Below are positions 31,966 through 40,472 of a stretch of DNA of 64,000 nucleotides, one piece after another. Under the pieces are notes generated by a model. The model saw only the letters and a program-made list of their open reading frames with translations, made no database searches and was not told the origin of the DNA. Position numbers and translations under genes: made by a program. The stretch covers positions 1-64,000 of the forward strand of contig NZ_JACHOP010000009.1 of NCBI RefSeq assembly GCF_014199935.1. Reading direction: 5' to 3'. Each line of letters opens with the position of its first letter. Position 1 is the stretch's first letter. The DNA comes from Methylorubrum rhodinum. GTDB lineage: Bacteria > Pseudomonadota > Alphaproteobacteria > Rhizobiales > Beijerinckiaceae.

Positions 31966-32832
31966 TCAGACGATCCAGTTCGACACCAGGTCGATCTGCT
32001 GCTCGTCCATCAAGGCCGGGGCGTGGCCACATCCGGCGATCTCGACGAGCGTCGCGCCCGGGCCTCGGCGCGTCATTTCGTTGGCAGTCTGCGGTGACAG
32101 GAGATCCGATCGCTCGCCGCGAAGAAGCAAGGCCGGACAACGAATCCGATCCCAGTATCGCCACAGGCCGACATTGTAGACCAGCCCCGGACGGAAGTTG
32201 TGCGCGATCGCGGGATCGTAATGGGGGCGGACTCCGCCGGCCGGATCGGACACGAAGCTGTGAACCGCCATGTGACGCCACTGCGCGTCCGTCAACCGGC
32301 CGAACGGCGCATGGATCGTGCGCAGATAGGCTTCGGCAGCGTCCAGGTTCGGAAAGGCCCTCGGCGCGTGGAGCAGGTCGTTGCCGATGCGGCGCAGGGC
32401 GCTCCAGGGGAGAAACGGGCCGATGTCGTTGACCACGAGACGCCGGATCGGCGTGTCGCGTGTGGCGGCGAGCACCATCCCGATCAGCGCGCCGAGCGAG
32501 GTTCCGATCCAGTCGATCTGCCGCACGCCCAGATGCGCGATGAGCGTGGCCATGTCGGCCGCGTATTGCGGCAGGGCGTAGTGGTCCGGGTTCTCCAGGC
32601 GTCCGCTGCGGCCCCGGCCGACGAGGTCGGGGCAGACGACCCGGCAGCCGCGTTCCGCGAGCACCGCGGCCAGCGCGTCGAAGTCGCGCCCCTGGCGGCT
32701 CAGGCCGTGGACGCAGACGACGACGTGCGTGCTGCTCCGGTCTCCCCACTCGGTATAGGCGATCCGGTGGAACTGTTGCTCGGCGTAGCTGAGAAAGTCC
32801 CCCTGTCGGAAAACGGCTGGCGAGGATCGCAT
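31966..32832 (-). CDS. Alpha/beta hydrolase, possible polyester or oligomer hydrolase
   Basis: 288 residues with the alpha/beta-hydrolase fold. The oxyanion region is VCVHGLSRQGRDFDAL, the nucleophile elbow GTSLGA, the acid probably Asp in LLRGERSDLLS, and the histidine in IAGCGHAPALMD. There is no signal peptide, so the enzyme is cytoplasmic. It starts 8 bp after the phasin gene, which covers polyester granules, and follows the PHA synthase operon. A role in depolymerising or trimming intracellular polyhydroxyalkanoate is therefore a reasonable inference, but esterases with many substrates share these motifs. An upstream extension of the frame is without family resemblance; ATG 32832 is used. 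Confidence 0.78.
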   Translation of the reverse strand: MRSSPAVFRQGDFLSYAEQQFHRIAYTEWGDRSSTHVVVCVHGLSRQGRDFDALAAVLAERGCRVVCPDLVGRGRSGRLENPDHYALPQYAADMATLIAHLGVRQIDWIGTSLGALIGMVLAATRDTPIRRLVVNDIGPFLPWSALRRIGNDLLHAPRAFPNLDAAEAYLRTIHAPFGRLTDAQWRHMAVHSFVSDPAGGVRPHYDPAIAHNFRPGLVYNVGLWRYWDRIRCPALLLRGERSDLLSPQTANEMTRRGPGATLVEIAGCGHAPALMDEQQIDLVSNWIV

Positions 32833-32840
32833 CGTCCGGC

Positions 32841-33236
32841 CTATCTCCTCGGCCCTTGCCGGATCTCGTCGTGGAACGACCGCATCAGGGCGCTCACGAG
32901 GGTCTCGACCTCCTTCGCCTGATGGACGAGGCGCTCCGACTGCTCCTGAACGAACCGGACCTGAAGGGCGCAGATCTCCGATGCCGATCGGGCCCGCACC
33001 TGCTGCTCGGCGAGGTCGAAGATCGCGCGGATGTTCACGTCCGAGTCCTGGCAGAGCCGGTAACCGATCTCGCGCAGGCCCAGCAGCCACTGCGCCGTCA
33101 GGCTCTCCCAATGAGCCAGGCTCTCCTGGCCCAGGGTGAGCGAGCGCTCGTAGGCGGCGCGCGCCTCCGCGATGCCGCGTTCGGCCAGGACGTAGGGCCG
33201 GTCCTCGCCCGAACCGACCTCGATCTGCTCCGCCAT
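32841..33236 (-). CDS. Phasin-family granule-associated protein
   Basis: 131 residues, entirely helical, with the phasin-like pattern EARAAYERSLTLGQESLAHWESLTAQWLLGLREIGYRLCQDSDVNIRAIFDLAEQQVRARSASEICALQVRFVQEQSERLVHQAKEV broken by few non-helical residues. Phasins coat polyhydroxyalkanoate granules and control their number and access for enzymes. The location between gabD and the hydrolase, downstream of phaEC, supports this. It lacks the long disordered tail of some phasins. The 129 bp before it could hold an internal promoter. Confidence 0.75.
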   Translation of the reverse strand: MAEQIEVGSGEDRPYVLAERGIAEARAAYERSLTLGQESLAHWESLTAQWLLGLREIGYRLCQDSDVNIRAIFDLAEQQVRARSASEICALQVRFVQEQSERLVHQAKEVETLVSALMRSFHDEIRQGPRR

Positions 33237-33365
33237 CCCCGACTTTCCCCAAAAACCATCACGAGAACGATCACTTGACGACGACGGATCGCTCGCGCGA
33301 TCGCGTTCGAACGCGGTGAGGCCGGTCCACGCTCCGTCGTCGCGCGGAGCCGGTTTCGGTGTTCC

Positions 33366-34829
33366 TCACAGGCCGCCCAGCGAGATGTATTTGGTGTCGA
33401 GATAGTCCTCGATGCCCTGGCGGCCGCCTTCGCGGCCGAGGCCCGATTCCTTGACGCCGCCGAACGGCGCCACCTCCGTCGTGATGATGCCCTCGTTGAC
33501 GCCGACCATGCCGTATTCGAGCGCCCGCGAGACCCGGAAGGCGCGGCCGAGGTCGCGCGTGTAGAAGTAGCAGGCGAGCCCGAACGCGGTGTCGTTGGCC
33601 ATCCGCACCGCCTCGGCCTCGTCCTCGAACCGGAACAGCGCCGAGAGCGGGCCGAAGGTCTCCTCGCGCGCCACCGCCATGTCGGGCGTCGCCCCGGTGA
33701 GGACGGTCGGCTCGAAGAAGAGGCCGCCGCGCGCGTGCCGCCGGCCGCCCGCGACGATCCGCGCGCCCTTGTCGGTGGCATCGCGGATATGGGCCTCGGT
33801 CTTCTCGATCGCCGCCATGGTGATGAGGGGGCCCTGCATCACGCCCTCGTCGAGGCCGTTGCCGACCTTGAGGCTCGCCGCCGCCGCGGCCAATCGCTCG
33901 GCGAAGGCGTCGTGGATGCCGTCCTGGACCAGGAAGCGGTTGGTGCAGACGCAGGTCTGGCCCGAGTTGCGATACTTGGCGAGCATGGCGCCGGCCACGG
34001 CGCGATCGAGGTCGGCGTCGTCGAAGACGATGAAGGGGGCGTTGCCGCCAAGCTCCATCGAGACCTTCTTGACCGTCCCGGCGGCCTGGCCGAGCAGCAG
34101 CTTGCCCACCGCCGTCGAGCCGGTGAAGGTCACCTTCCGGACGCGCGGATCGCCGGTCATCTCGGCCCCGATGGCCTTGGCGTCGCCGGTCACGACGTTG
34201 ACCACGCCGTCGGGCACGCCGGCCTCCTCGCAGAGGACGCCCCAGGCCAGACCCGAAAGCGGCGTCAGGTCGGAGGGCTTGATCACGATGGTGCAGCCGG
34301 CCGCGAGCGCCGGCGCCAGCTTGCGCGCGATCATCGAGGACGGGAAGTTCCAGGGCGTGATCGCCGCCACGACGCCGACCGGCTCCTTCGTCACCAGGAT
34401 GCGCCGGTCCGGCCAGGGCGAGGGGATCGTCTCGCCGTAGACGCGCCGCGCCTCTTCGGCGAACCACAGCACGTAGGCCGCCGACATGGCGACCTCGGCG
34501 CGGGCCTCGGCCAGCGACTTGCCCTGCTCGCAGGTGACGAGGCGGGCGAGATCCTCCTGGTTCTCGCTGACGAGCGCGCTGAGCCGGCGCAGGATCGCGG
34601 CCCGGTCGGCGGCGGTCCTGTCCCGCCACGCCGGAAAGGCGGCGTACGCCGCATGGATCGCGGCCCGCGCCTCCGCGCCGCCCGCGTTCGGAACGCGGGC
34701 GATGCGCGCGCCCGTCGCCGGGTCGGTCACGGCGATGACGCCGTCGCCGGATCGCGACCACGCGCCGCCGATGCGGCAGGCCTCGACCAAGAGCTTCGGG
34801 TTCTTCAGGGACAGGGCCGTGTCAGACAT
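33366..34829 (-). CDS. gabD: Succinate-semialdehyde dehydrogenase (aldehyde dehydrogenase superfamily)
   Basis: 487 residues, normal for GabD. It oxidises succinate semialdehyde to succinate with NAD(P). Markers: ITPWNFPSSMIARKLAPALAAGC, FTGSTAVGK (cofactor site), the catalytic Glu in MELGGNAP, and the nucleophile C293 in SGQTCVCTNR. The second cysteine two residues later is the usual GabD pattern. Its ATG at 34829 lies inside the end of the CoA-transferase gene (8-bp overlap), so the two are translationally coupled. In this setting it would drain succinate semialdehyde, derived from 4-hydroxybutyrate, into the TCA cycle. Glutarate-semialdehyde activity is possible. Confidence 0.88.
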   Translation of the reverse strand: MSDTALSLKNPKLLVEACRIGGAWSRSGDGVIAVTDPATGARIARVPNAGGAEARAAIHAAYAAFPAWRDRTAADRAAILRRLSALVSENQEDLARLVTCEQGKSLAEARAEVAMSAAYVLWFAEEARRVYGETIPSPWPDRRILVTKEPVGVVAAITPWNFPSSMIARKLAPALAAGCTIVIKPSDLTPLSGLAWGVLCEEAGVPDGVVNVVTGDAKAIGAEMTGDPRVRKVTFTGSTAVGKLLLGQAAGTVKKVSMELGGNAPFIVFDDADLDRAVAGAMLAKYRNSGQTCVCTNRFLVQDGIHDAFAERLAAAAASLKVGNGLDEGVMQGPLITMAAIEKTEAHIRDATDKGARIVAGGRRHARGGLFFEPTVLTGATPDMAVAREETFGPLSALFRFEDEAEAVRMANDTAFGLACYFYTRDLGRAFRVSRALEYGMVGVNEGIITTEVAPFGGVKESGLGREGGRQGIEDYLDTKYISLGGL

Positions 34830-36801
34830 CCAGCGGTTCCTTCGGCGAGGCCGCGTCGCGGCGGGTCGCGGCCGTACTGCGGGCCTGCGCCTCGGCGCGC
34901 GTCTCGAAGACGTGGGGGGCGAGGTCGCGCATCTGCAGCGAGGCACCGAGCTTCAGCCGCAGGAAGGCGCTCGTCGTGTAGCGCGAGGCGGTCTCGTAGT
35001 ACCGGCCCTCGAGATAGGCGATGGTCGAGAAGTAGGCGTCGCTGACGCCCGGATCGACCTCGAAGCCGTCGTAGTTGACGATCAGGTGCACCTTGCGGCC
35101 GATCTCGCGGCAGGTGCGCTCGAACTCGCGGCGGACCAGCTCGACGTCCTCGATGCCGCGGACCCGGAAGCCCTCGAAATTGGCGAACAGCGTGTTCCGA
35201 TCGGGGTCGTAGGCGATCCGCTCGGCGAGGCTCAGCCCGAGAAGCATCGGCTCCAGCCCCATCGCGACGTCGCGGAACAGGCGGGCGTCCATCGGCCGCG
35301 GATCGCTCACGATCGGCGCGAACGCCATCTGGCCGAGGATGTCGCGCGCGATGTCGATGCCGGGCGCGACCTCGACGAGTTCCATGCCGGCGGCCGTGCG
35401 CCGGAAGACGCAGCGCTCGGTCACGTAGAGCACCGGCTGGCCGCGCTCGGCCGCGTAGGCGCCGGAGAAGGTGATCTGCTCGACGGCGGGGACGAACTTG
35501 CGCGAGCGGCCCTCGCGCAGGATGCGGACCTCGCCGTCCCGGATCGCCACGTCGAGGCCGTCGGCGGTGAAGGTGCCCGCGAAGACGAGCGCCTTGGCGT
35601 TCTGCGAAATGTTGATGAAGCCGCCCGCCCCCGCGAGCCGCTTGCCGAAGCGGCTGACGTTGACGTTGCCCTCCGCGTCGACCTGCGCGAGGCCGAGGCA
35701 GGCGAGATCGAGGCCGCCGCCGTCGTAGAAGTCGAACTGCTGGTTCTGGTGCAGCACCGCGGCCGGGTTCAGCGCCGCGCCGAAATCGAGGCCGCCCTGG
35801 GGCAGGCCGCCGATCACGCCGGGCTCGGCCGTGAGGGTGAGATACTTGAGCACCTGCTCCTCGGCCGCGACCGCCGCGACGCCCTCCGGCATGCCGATGC
35901 CGAGATTGACCACGCCGCCGGGCGGCAGCTCGAAGGCGCAGCGGCGGGCGATGACCTTGCGGGCGTCGAGGGCCATCGGCGCGATCCGGTCGAGCGGCAC
36001 GCGCTGGCGGCCCGTATAGGCGTGGTTGTAGGCCGTGCCGTAGGTCTGGCGGTGGTTCTCGGGCTCGCTCAGCACGACGCAGTCGACGAGCACGCCGGGG
36101 ATCTGGACCTCGCGCGGGTTGAGCGAGCCGGCCTCGGCGATGCGCTCGACCTGGGCGATGACGAAGCCGCCGGAATTGTGCGCGGCCATGGCGGCGGCGA
36201 GGTTGTCCAGCGTCAGCGCCTCGCGTTCCATCGTGACGTTGCCGTGGGGATCGGCCGTGGTCCCGCGCACCAGCGCGACGTTCACGGGGAAGGGCCGGTA
36301 GTGCAGCCAGGGCTCGCCGTTCAGCTCGACCAGGGCGACGAGATCCTCCGTGGTCCGCGCGTTCAGCTTGCCCCCGCCGAGCCGCGGGTCGACGAAGGTT
36401 CTGAGCCCGACCTTGGTGACGTGGCCGGCCGTCCTGCCCGCGATCTCCCGATAGAGATGCGAGACGACCCCGAGCGGCAGGTTGTAGGCCTCGATCTGCC
36501 CCTCCAGCGCCATGGCGCCGAGCTTCGGCACGAGCGACCAGTGGCCGCCGACCACGCGCCGGACGAGGCCGGGCAGGGCGAGGCGGTTGAGGCCGCGCTC
36601 GCGGCCGTCGCCGGGCGCGGCGGCGAACATCAGGCCGAGATCCTTCGGCGCGCCGCCCGCCTCGAAGCGGCGGGCGAGCGCCAGGATCAGCTCGTCGGGC
36701 GTGCCGATCCCGACGAAGCCGGAGACGGCGACCATGTCGCCGTCGTGGATGATCGCCACGGCCTCGTCGGCGCTGACGATCTTGTTCTTCAGGCTGACCA
36801 T
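34822..36801 (-). CDS. Class I acyl-CoA:acetate CoA-transferase with a C-terminal extension
   Basis: 659 residues. Residues 1-515 correspond to a YdiF/propionate CoA-transferase, in which the alpha and beta halves are fused: the CoA-binding loop (AVSGFVGIGTPDELI) and, in the second half, VNLGIGMPEGVAA and the catalytic glutamate E326 (TAEPGVIGG). Enzymes of this class move CoA between short acids such as acetate, propionate, lactate and 4-hydroxybutyrate. The last 140 residues (YDPDRNTLFANFEGFRVRGIEDVELV..., then ETASRYTTSAFLRLKLG) are an extra domain I cannot assign. It follows phaC by 28 bp and overlaps gabD; activation of 4-hydroxybutyrate for polymer synthesis is the inferred role. Confidence 0.85.
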   Translation of the reverse strand: MVSLKNKIVSADEAVAIIHDGDMVAVSGFVGIGTPDELILALARRFEAGGAPKDLGLMFAAAPGDGRERGLNRLALPGLVRRVVGGHWSLVPKLGAMALEGQIEAYNLPLGVVSHLYREIAGRTAGHVTKVGLRTFVDPRLGGGKLNARTTEDLVALVELNGEPWLHYRPFPVNVALVRGTTADPHGNVTMEREALTLDNLAAAMAAHNSGGFVIAQVERIAEAGSLNPREVQIPGVLVDCVVLSEPENHRQTYGTAYNHAYTGRQRVPLDRIAPMALDARKVIARRCAFELPPGGVVNLGIGMPEGVAAVAAEEQVLKYLTLTAEPGVIGGLPQGGLDFGAALNPAAVLHQNQQFDFYDGGGLDLACLGLAQVDAEGNVNVSRFGKRLAGAGGFINISQNAKALVFAGTFTADGLDVAIRDGEVRILREGRSRKFVPAVEQITFSGAYAAERGQPVLYVTERCVFRRTAAGMELVEVAPGIDIARDILGQMAFAPIVSDPRPMDARLFRDVAMGLEPMLLGLSLAERIAYDPDRNTLFANFEGFRVRGIEDVELVRREFERTCREIGRKVHLIVNYDGFEVDPGVSDAYFSTIAYLEGRYYETASRYTTSAFLRLKLGASLQMRDLAPHVFETRAEAQARSTAATRRDAASPKEPLDV

Positions 36802-36829
36802 CGCATGCGCCTCGCCGTCGTGATCGGGG

Positions 36830-37954
36830 TCATCCGCGGCGGCTCAGCCAGTCGGCGATGCCGGAGCCGAGCAGCTTCTGTGCCTTGCCGCCGACGAAGA
36901 CGCCGACATGGCCGCCGGGCAGGCCGAGTTCGGTGTAGTCGTCGGTGCCGAGCCGGCCCTTGAGCGCCTTCGAGGTCTCGGGCGGGATGATGTGGTCGTC
37001 CTGCGCGAACACGTTCAGGACGGGGCAGGTGATGTCGGACAGCCTGACCGTGCGCCCGCCCAGCTCGAAGCGGTTCGCGACGAGCTTGTTCTCCTGGTAC
37101 AGGTCCTTGAGCCACTGCTTGGCCGCCTCGCCCGGATGGTCGGGCCGGTCGGCGATCCACTTCTCCATGCGCAGGAAGTTCAGGAACTTCTTCTTGTCGT
37201 CGAGGGCGTCGAGCAGGTCGAGATTGTACTTCGTCAGGGTGCGCATCGGCGTCATCTGCGAGAAGATCGAGCCCATGAGGGCGCCGGGCAGCGACCCCTG
37301 CGCCTCGATCAGGCGGTCGACGTCCTCGGGCGCCAGCGCGCGCGTCCAGACGTTGATGAAGCCGTGGCCCGGCCGGTCCGAATCCTTGTCGGCGTGGAAG
37401 TCGATCGGGGTGATGGTCAGCACCATCGCGCTCACGCGCTCGGGATAGAGCGCCGCGTAGCAGGTGGTGAAGACGCCGCCCTCGCAGATGCCGAGCAGCG
37501 AGATCGTCTCGCGGCCCGAAAGCTCGCTGACGACATCCACGCAGGCGCCGACATAGCCGTCGACGTAGTCGTCCATGGTGACGAAGCGCTCGGCCCGGCC
37601 CGGATGGCCCCAATCGACCACGTAGAGGTCGAGCCCGAGGTTGAGCAGGTTGCGCACCAGCGAGCGGTCTTCCTGGAGGTCGGCCATCGTGTAGCGTCCG
37701 ATCAGCCCGTAGACGATCAGGACGGGGGGCAGCCCCCTCGATTCGGCGAGCGGGCGGTAGCGGTAGAGCCGGACCTTGTCCTGGCTCCACACGAGGTCCT
37801 TCGGCGTCGTGCCGATCTGCACCGCCTCGTCGCGCACCTCGCCGAACAGCTTGGTGCCCTCGGCGATGCGCTTGCCGAGCGCCGAGACCTCGGCCAGCGC
37901 GTCGATGGGGGTGATGGCGACCGGGCTCGCCGGCGGGCTGGTCGGCTTGCTCAT
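36830..37954 (-). CDS. phaC: Class III polyhydroxyalkanoate synthase, PhaC subunit
   Basis: 374 residues, the size of class III PhaC (about 355-375) and far shorter than class I (about 560-600). It has the alpha/beta-hydrolase fold with the synthase box GICEGG, where C157 is the nucleophile, plus a PVLIVYGLIGRYTMADLQ start, DLYVVDWGHPGRAER, and a catalytic Asp and His in NVFAQDDHIIPP and LPGGHVGVFVGGKA. It polymerises hydroxyacyl-CoA into granules together with PhaE. The ATG overlaps the phaE stop (ATGA), as in other phaEC pairs. Frames extending upstream are not synthase-like. Class III enzymes typically accept short monomers, including 4-hydroxybutyrate. Confidence 0.9.
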   Translation of the reverse strand: MSKPTSPPASPVAITPIDALAEVSALGKRIAEGTKLFGEVRDEAVQIGTTPKDLVWSQDKVRLYRYRPLAESRGLPPVLIVYGLIGRYTMADLQEDRSLVRNLLNLGLDLYVVDWGHPGRAERFVTMDDYVDGYVGACVDVVSELSGRETISLLGICEGGVFTTCYAALYPERVSAMVLTITPIDFHADKDSDRPGHGFINVWTRALAPEDVDRLIEAQGSLPGALMGSIFSQMTPMRTLTKYNLDLLDALDDKKKFLNFLRMEKWIADRPDHPGEAAKQWLKDLYQENKLVANRFELGGRTVRLSDITCPVLNVFAQDDHIIPPETSKALKGRLGTDDYTELGLPGGHVGVFVGGKAQKLLGSGIADWLSRRG

Positions 37955-38871
37955 TCCGCTGTCCCTTCCGTCGTGGTCGCCGCGTCGCCCCCGCCCACCG
38001 GCTTCGCGCTCGCCCGGGTGTCGGCCCTCCCGCCGCCGTCGGTCCCGTTCTCGGCGGTCCTGTTCTCGGTGGTCCTGCGGGTACGCTCCGCGCGTTTGAG
38101 GGCGCGCACCTCGCGGCGCAGATCGGTCAGGCTGCGATGCACGTCGTCGATCTCGGAGCGGGAGGGCGCGCCGTACATCTCCGCGAAGACCTCCGCGACC
38201 GCCTGCTGCGCCAGCCGCAGGTCGGTCGCGGCCTTGAGGGTCTCGCGCTGGCTCCTGAGGAAGGCGTCCGAGCGCTGCGTCTCCACGAGCACGTCGTTGG
38301 CCGTCTCGATCCAGAGCGTCATCAGGGCGCGCGCCGATTCGAGCGGCTGGCCGGCCTCGGCCCGGGCGTTGACCGCCCGGGCGAAGGCGCCGGTCGCCCG
38401 GGTCCAGGCCTCCAGCATGATCGTGTTGTGCTCGAGGTTGCCCCGCCGCAGGGCCGTCCAGGCGGCGAACAGGGCCGCGAACTTGCGCTCGTTGGTCCAG
38501 AGGTCGGCGAGTTGAGGGCCCTGCGCCATCCGGTTCAGGGCCTCGTCGATCTCGTTCGAGGCCGAGAGCCAGCCGCGCGGGTCGAAGACCTTGGCGAGCA
38601 CCTCGGCGGCGATCGGGTCCGCCCGCTCGCGCGCGACCTGTCCGGCCGCGTCGAATCCCTTGGTGACGTTCGCGGCGATCGCCTGCGCGCTCGCCCAGCT
38701 CTGCTCGAAGGCGGCCTGCGCCTTCTGCATCGCGGCGAGGTCGGGCATCGCGAGGTTGCCCGGCATCGCCGTGTTCATCGCGCCCGCCATGTTGCGCTGG
38801 GCTTCCCAGAAGGACTGGGCACCGCGTCCCCAGAGGTCTCCCATCGCCCGCATCGTCTCGAAGGGGTCCAT
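37951..38871 (-). CDS. phaE: Class III polyhydroxyalkanoate synthase, PhaE subunit
   Basis: 306 residues from ATG 38871, which has GGGAG about ten bases before it; ATG 38880 lies three codons upstream but too close to that site. The first 240 residues match the PhaE family: MDPFETMRAMGDLWGRGAQSFWEAQRNM at the start, helical bundles, then NDVLVETQRSDAFLRSQRETLKAATDLR, and near the C-terminal helix GAPSRSEIDDVHRSLTDLRREVRALKR. The last 45 residues are disordered. PhaE has no catalytic residues; it activates PhaC and forms the synthase complex on granules. The four-base overlap with phaC ensures matched expression. Confidence 0.87.
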   Translation of the reverse strand: MDPFETMRAMGDLWGRGAQSFWEAQRNMAGAMNTAMPGNLAMPDLAAMQKAQAAFEQSWASAQAIAANVTKGFDAAGQVARERADPIAAEVLAKVFDPRGWLSASNEIDEALNRMAQGPQLADLWTNERKFAALFAAWTALRRGNLEHNTIMLEAWTRATGAFARAVNARAEAGQPLESARALMTLWIETANDVLVETQRSDAFLRSQRETLKAATDLRLAQQAVAEVFAEMYGAPSRSEIDDVHRSLTDLRREVRALKRAERTRRTTENRTAENGTDGGGRADTRASAKPVGGGDAATTTEGTAE

Positions 38872-38945
38872 CCCCGTCATCTCCCGTCCGGTTCGTGAAA
38901 GGTCTGCACGGCTTGGCGATCCGCGGTTTGGCGATCCTCGGCCGA

Positions 38946-40133
38946 TCAGGCGGCTTGGCGATCCTTTCCGCCCAAGGCCTCGGAATAGATCGCGAGGGCA
39001 TCCGCGTAGGTCACCTCGCGCGGGTTGTTCACGAGCAGCCGCGTCTGCTTCATCGCATCCGTGGCGAGGCGTTCGAGGTCGCCCTCGCCCACGCCGACCT
39101 CGGCCAGCGTCGCCGGCACCTTGCAGTCCCGGCAGAGGGCTTCGAGCGCGCGGACGAAGGACGCGGCGGCGTCCGGCCCCGGCAGCTCGGACGCCCGCGG
39201 ATCGAGGATCGGCGCCAGTTCGGCGTAGAGCGCCTCGGCGTGGGAGAGGTTGAAGCGCATCACGCCGGTCAGCACGAGCGCGTTCGAGAGCCCGTGCGGG
39301 ACGTGGAAGAGCGCGCCGACGGGGTAGGCCAGCGCGTGCACCGCCGCCACCGGCGCGTTGGCGAAGGCCATGCCCGCGAGCATCGAGCCGAGCAGCATGC
39401 CGGAGCGCGCCTCCAGGTTCGCGCCGTCGACGCAGGCGGTGCGGATGTTGGCCGAGAGCAGCGCCAGCGCCTGCTTGGCGAGCTGGTCGGAGATCGGGTT
39501 CTTCCGGTGCCGGCTGGTGAAGGCCTCGATCGCGTGCACCATCGCGTCGATGCCCGTCGCCGCGGTCACGTGCGCCGGCAGGCCGAGCGTCAGTTCCGGA
39601 TCGAGCACCGCCCAGTCGGGCAGGAGCCGGGCCGAGACCACGCCCTTCTTCTCGGTGGTCGGCGTGGTGACGATCGAGATCGGCGTCACCTCCGAGCCGG
39701 TGCCGCTCGTGGTCGGCACGAGCACCAGCGGCAGGCGGGCTCCCTTGGCCAGCCCGACGCCGTAGAGGGCGTCGAGCGGTTCGTCGGATTTGGCGAGATA
39801 GGCCACGAGCTTGGCCGTATCCAGGGCCGAGCCGCCGCCGATCGCGAGCACGAGGTCGGCGCCGGCTTCGCGCGCGCGCCGGGCGGCGGCCTCGATCACG
39901 GTCGAGGGCGGGTCGGCCACGACCGCGTCGTAGATGTCGACCGCGATCCCGGCGGCGGCCAGCGCGTCCTCGGCGACCCCGGTGAGACCCGCGCCGCGCA
40001 CGCCGGCGTCGGTCACCAGCATGATCCGGCGCGCGTCGAAGCCGGCCACGATGTCCGGGATCTTCTTCGAGGCGCCCGGCTCGAACAGGACGTTGGGCGT
40101 GGTCTGGAAGGTGAACGGATTCAGCGAGGTCAT
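38946..40133 (-). CDS. Iron-containing alcohol dehydrogenase, possible 4-hydroxybutyrate dehydrogenase
   Basis: 395 residues from ATG 40133, preceded by CAGGGGACC; a start at 40169 would add twelve residues. The group III (iron) alcohol dehydrogenase layout is complete: the NAD(P) site with AIGGGSALDTAK, PTTSGTGSEVTP, the metal-binding part with GIDAMVHAIEAFTS, and further His ligands in HALAYPVGALFHVPHGLSNAL. It oxidises or reduces a short-chain alcohol in the cytoplasm. It heads the operon with phaEC, the CoA-transferase and gabD, so 4-hydroxybutyrate to succinate semialdehyde is the most consistent reaction; other aldehydes remain possible. Confidence 0.85.
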   Translation of the reverse strand: MTSLNPFTFQTTPNVLFEPGASKKIPDIVAGFDARRIMLVTDAGVRGAGLTGVAEDALAAAGIAVDIYDAVVADPPSTVIEAAARRAREAGADLVLAIGGGSALDTAKLVAYLAKSDEPLDALYGVGLAKGARLPLVLVPTTSGTGSEVTPISIVTTPTTEKKGVVSARLLPDWAVLDPELTLGLPAHVTAATGIDAMVHAIEAFTSRHRKNPISDQLAKQALALLSANIRTACVDGANLEARSGMLLGSMLAGMAFANAPVAAVHALAYPVGALFHVPHGLSNALVLTGVMRFNLSHAEALYAELAPILDPRASELPGPDAAASFVRALEALCRDCKVPATLAEVGVGEGDLERLATDAMKQTRLLVNNPREVTYADALAIYSEALGGKDRQAA

Positions 40134-40468
40134 GGCACGGTCCCCTGAGCGCAATTCGTGCGGGTCCATGCCCCGGGGTCGCTCCCGGGGCGGTCGGCGG
40201 TCGGTCTCGGCCCGGAGCCGAAGCGGAGCCGGCTCGGCGAAGAAGGCAGCGGCGGAACGATGATCCGGAGATGGGCTCCGACCGGATCGCGTCGGGTCGG
40301 CGTCTCCGGTTTCCTGTCTTGCCGCGCCTTCCTTCGACGAACCGGTCTCCCTTCGTCGGACGGCGCCCTAGAGAATCGTCCTGGATCTCGGATCCAAGAC
40401 GATTCTCTATGTTGTTGTGCCGTATCGGCTTTTTCCGAAAGCCGGTTCCCACCTTTCGGGCCGATGCT
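40134..40468. other. Promoter region of the phaEC operon containing a dispersed repeat
   Basis: The half next to the ADH start is GC-rich and should carry the promoter, but no clear box is seen. From 40368 it consists of a 105-bp repeat listed separately, whose end supplies the stop codon of the gene on the far side. No coding sequence. Confidence 0.5.
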
Positions 40469-40472
40469 CTAG
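40368..40472. repeat. 105-bp dispersed repeat, copy A
   Basis: Read on the minus strand it matches copy B (48209-48313) over its full 105 bp with scattered substitutions. It has two hairpins: CCGAAAG/CTTTCGG flanked by an A-run, and a longer stem around the sequence GTCTTGGATCC / GGATCCAGGAC. It begins with CTAG, whose TAG is the stop codon of the neighbouring acetolactate-synthase-like gene. It probably acts as a terminator. Confidence 0.85.
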
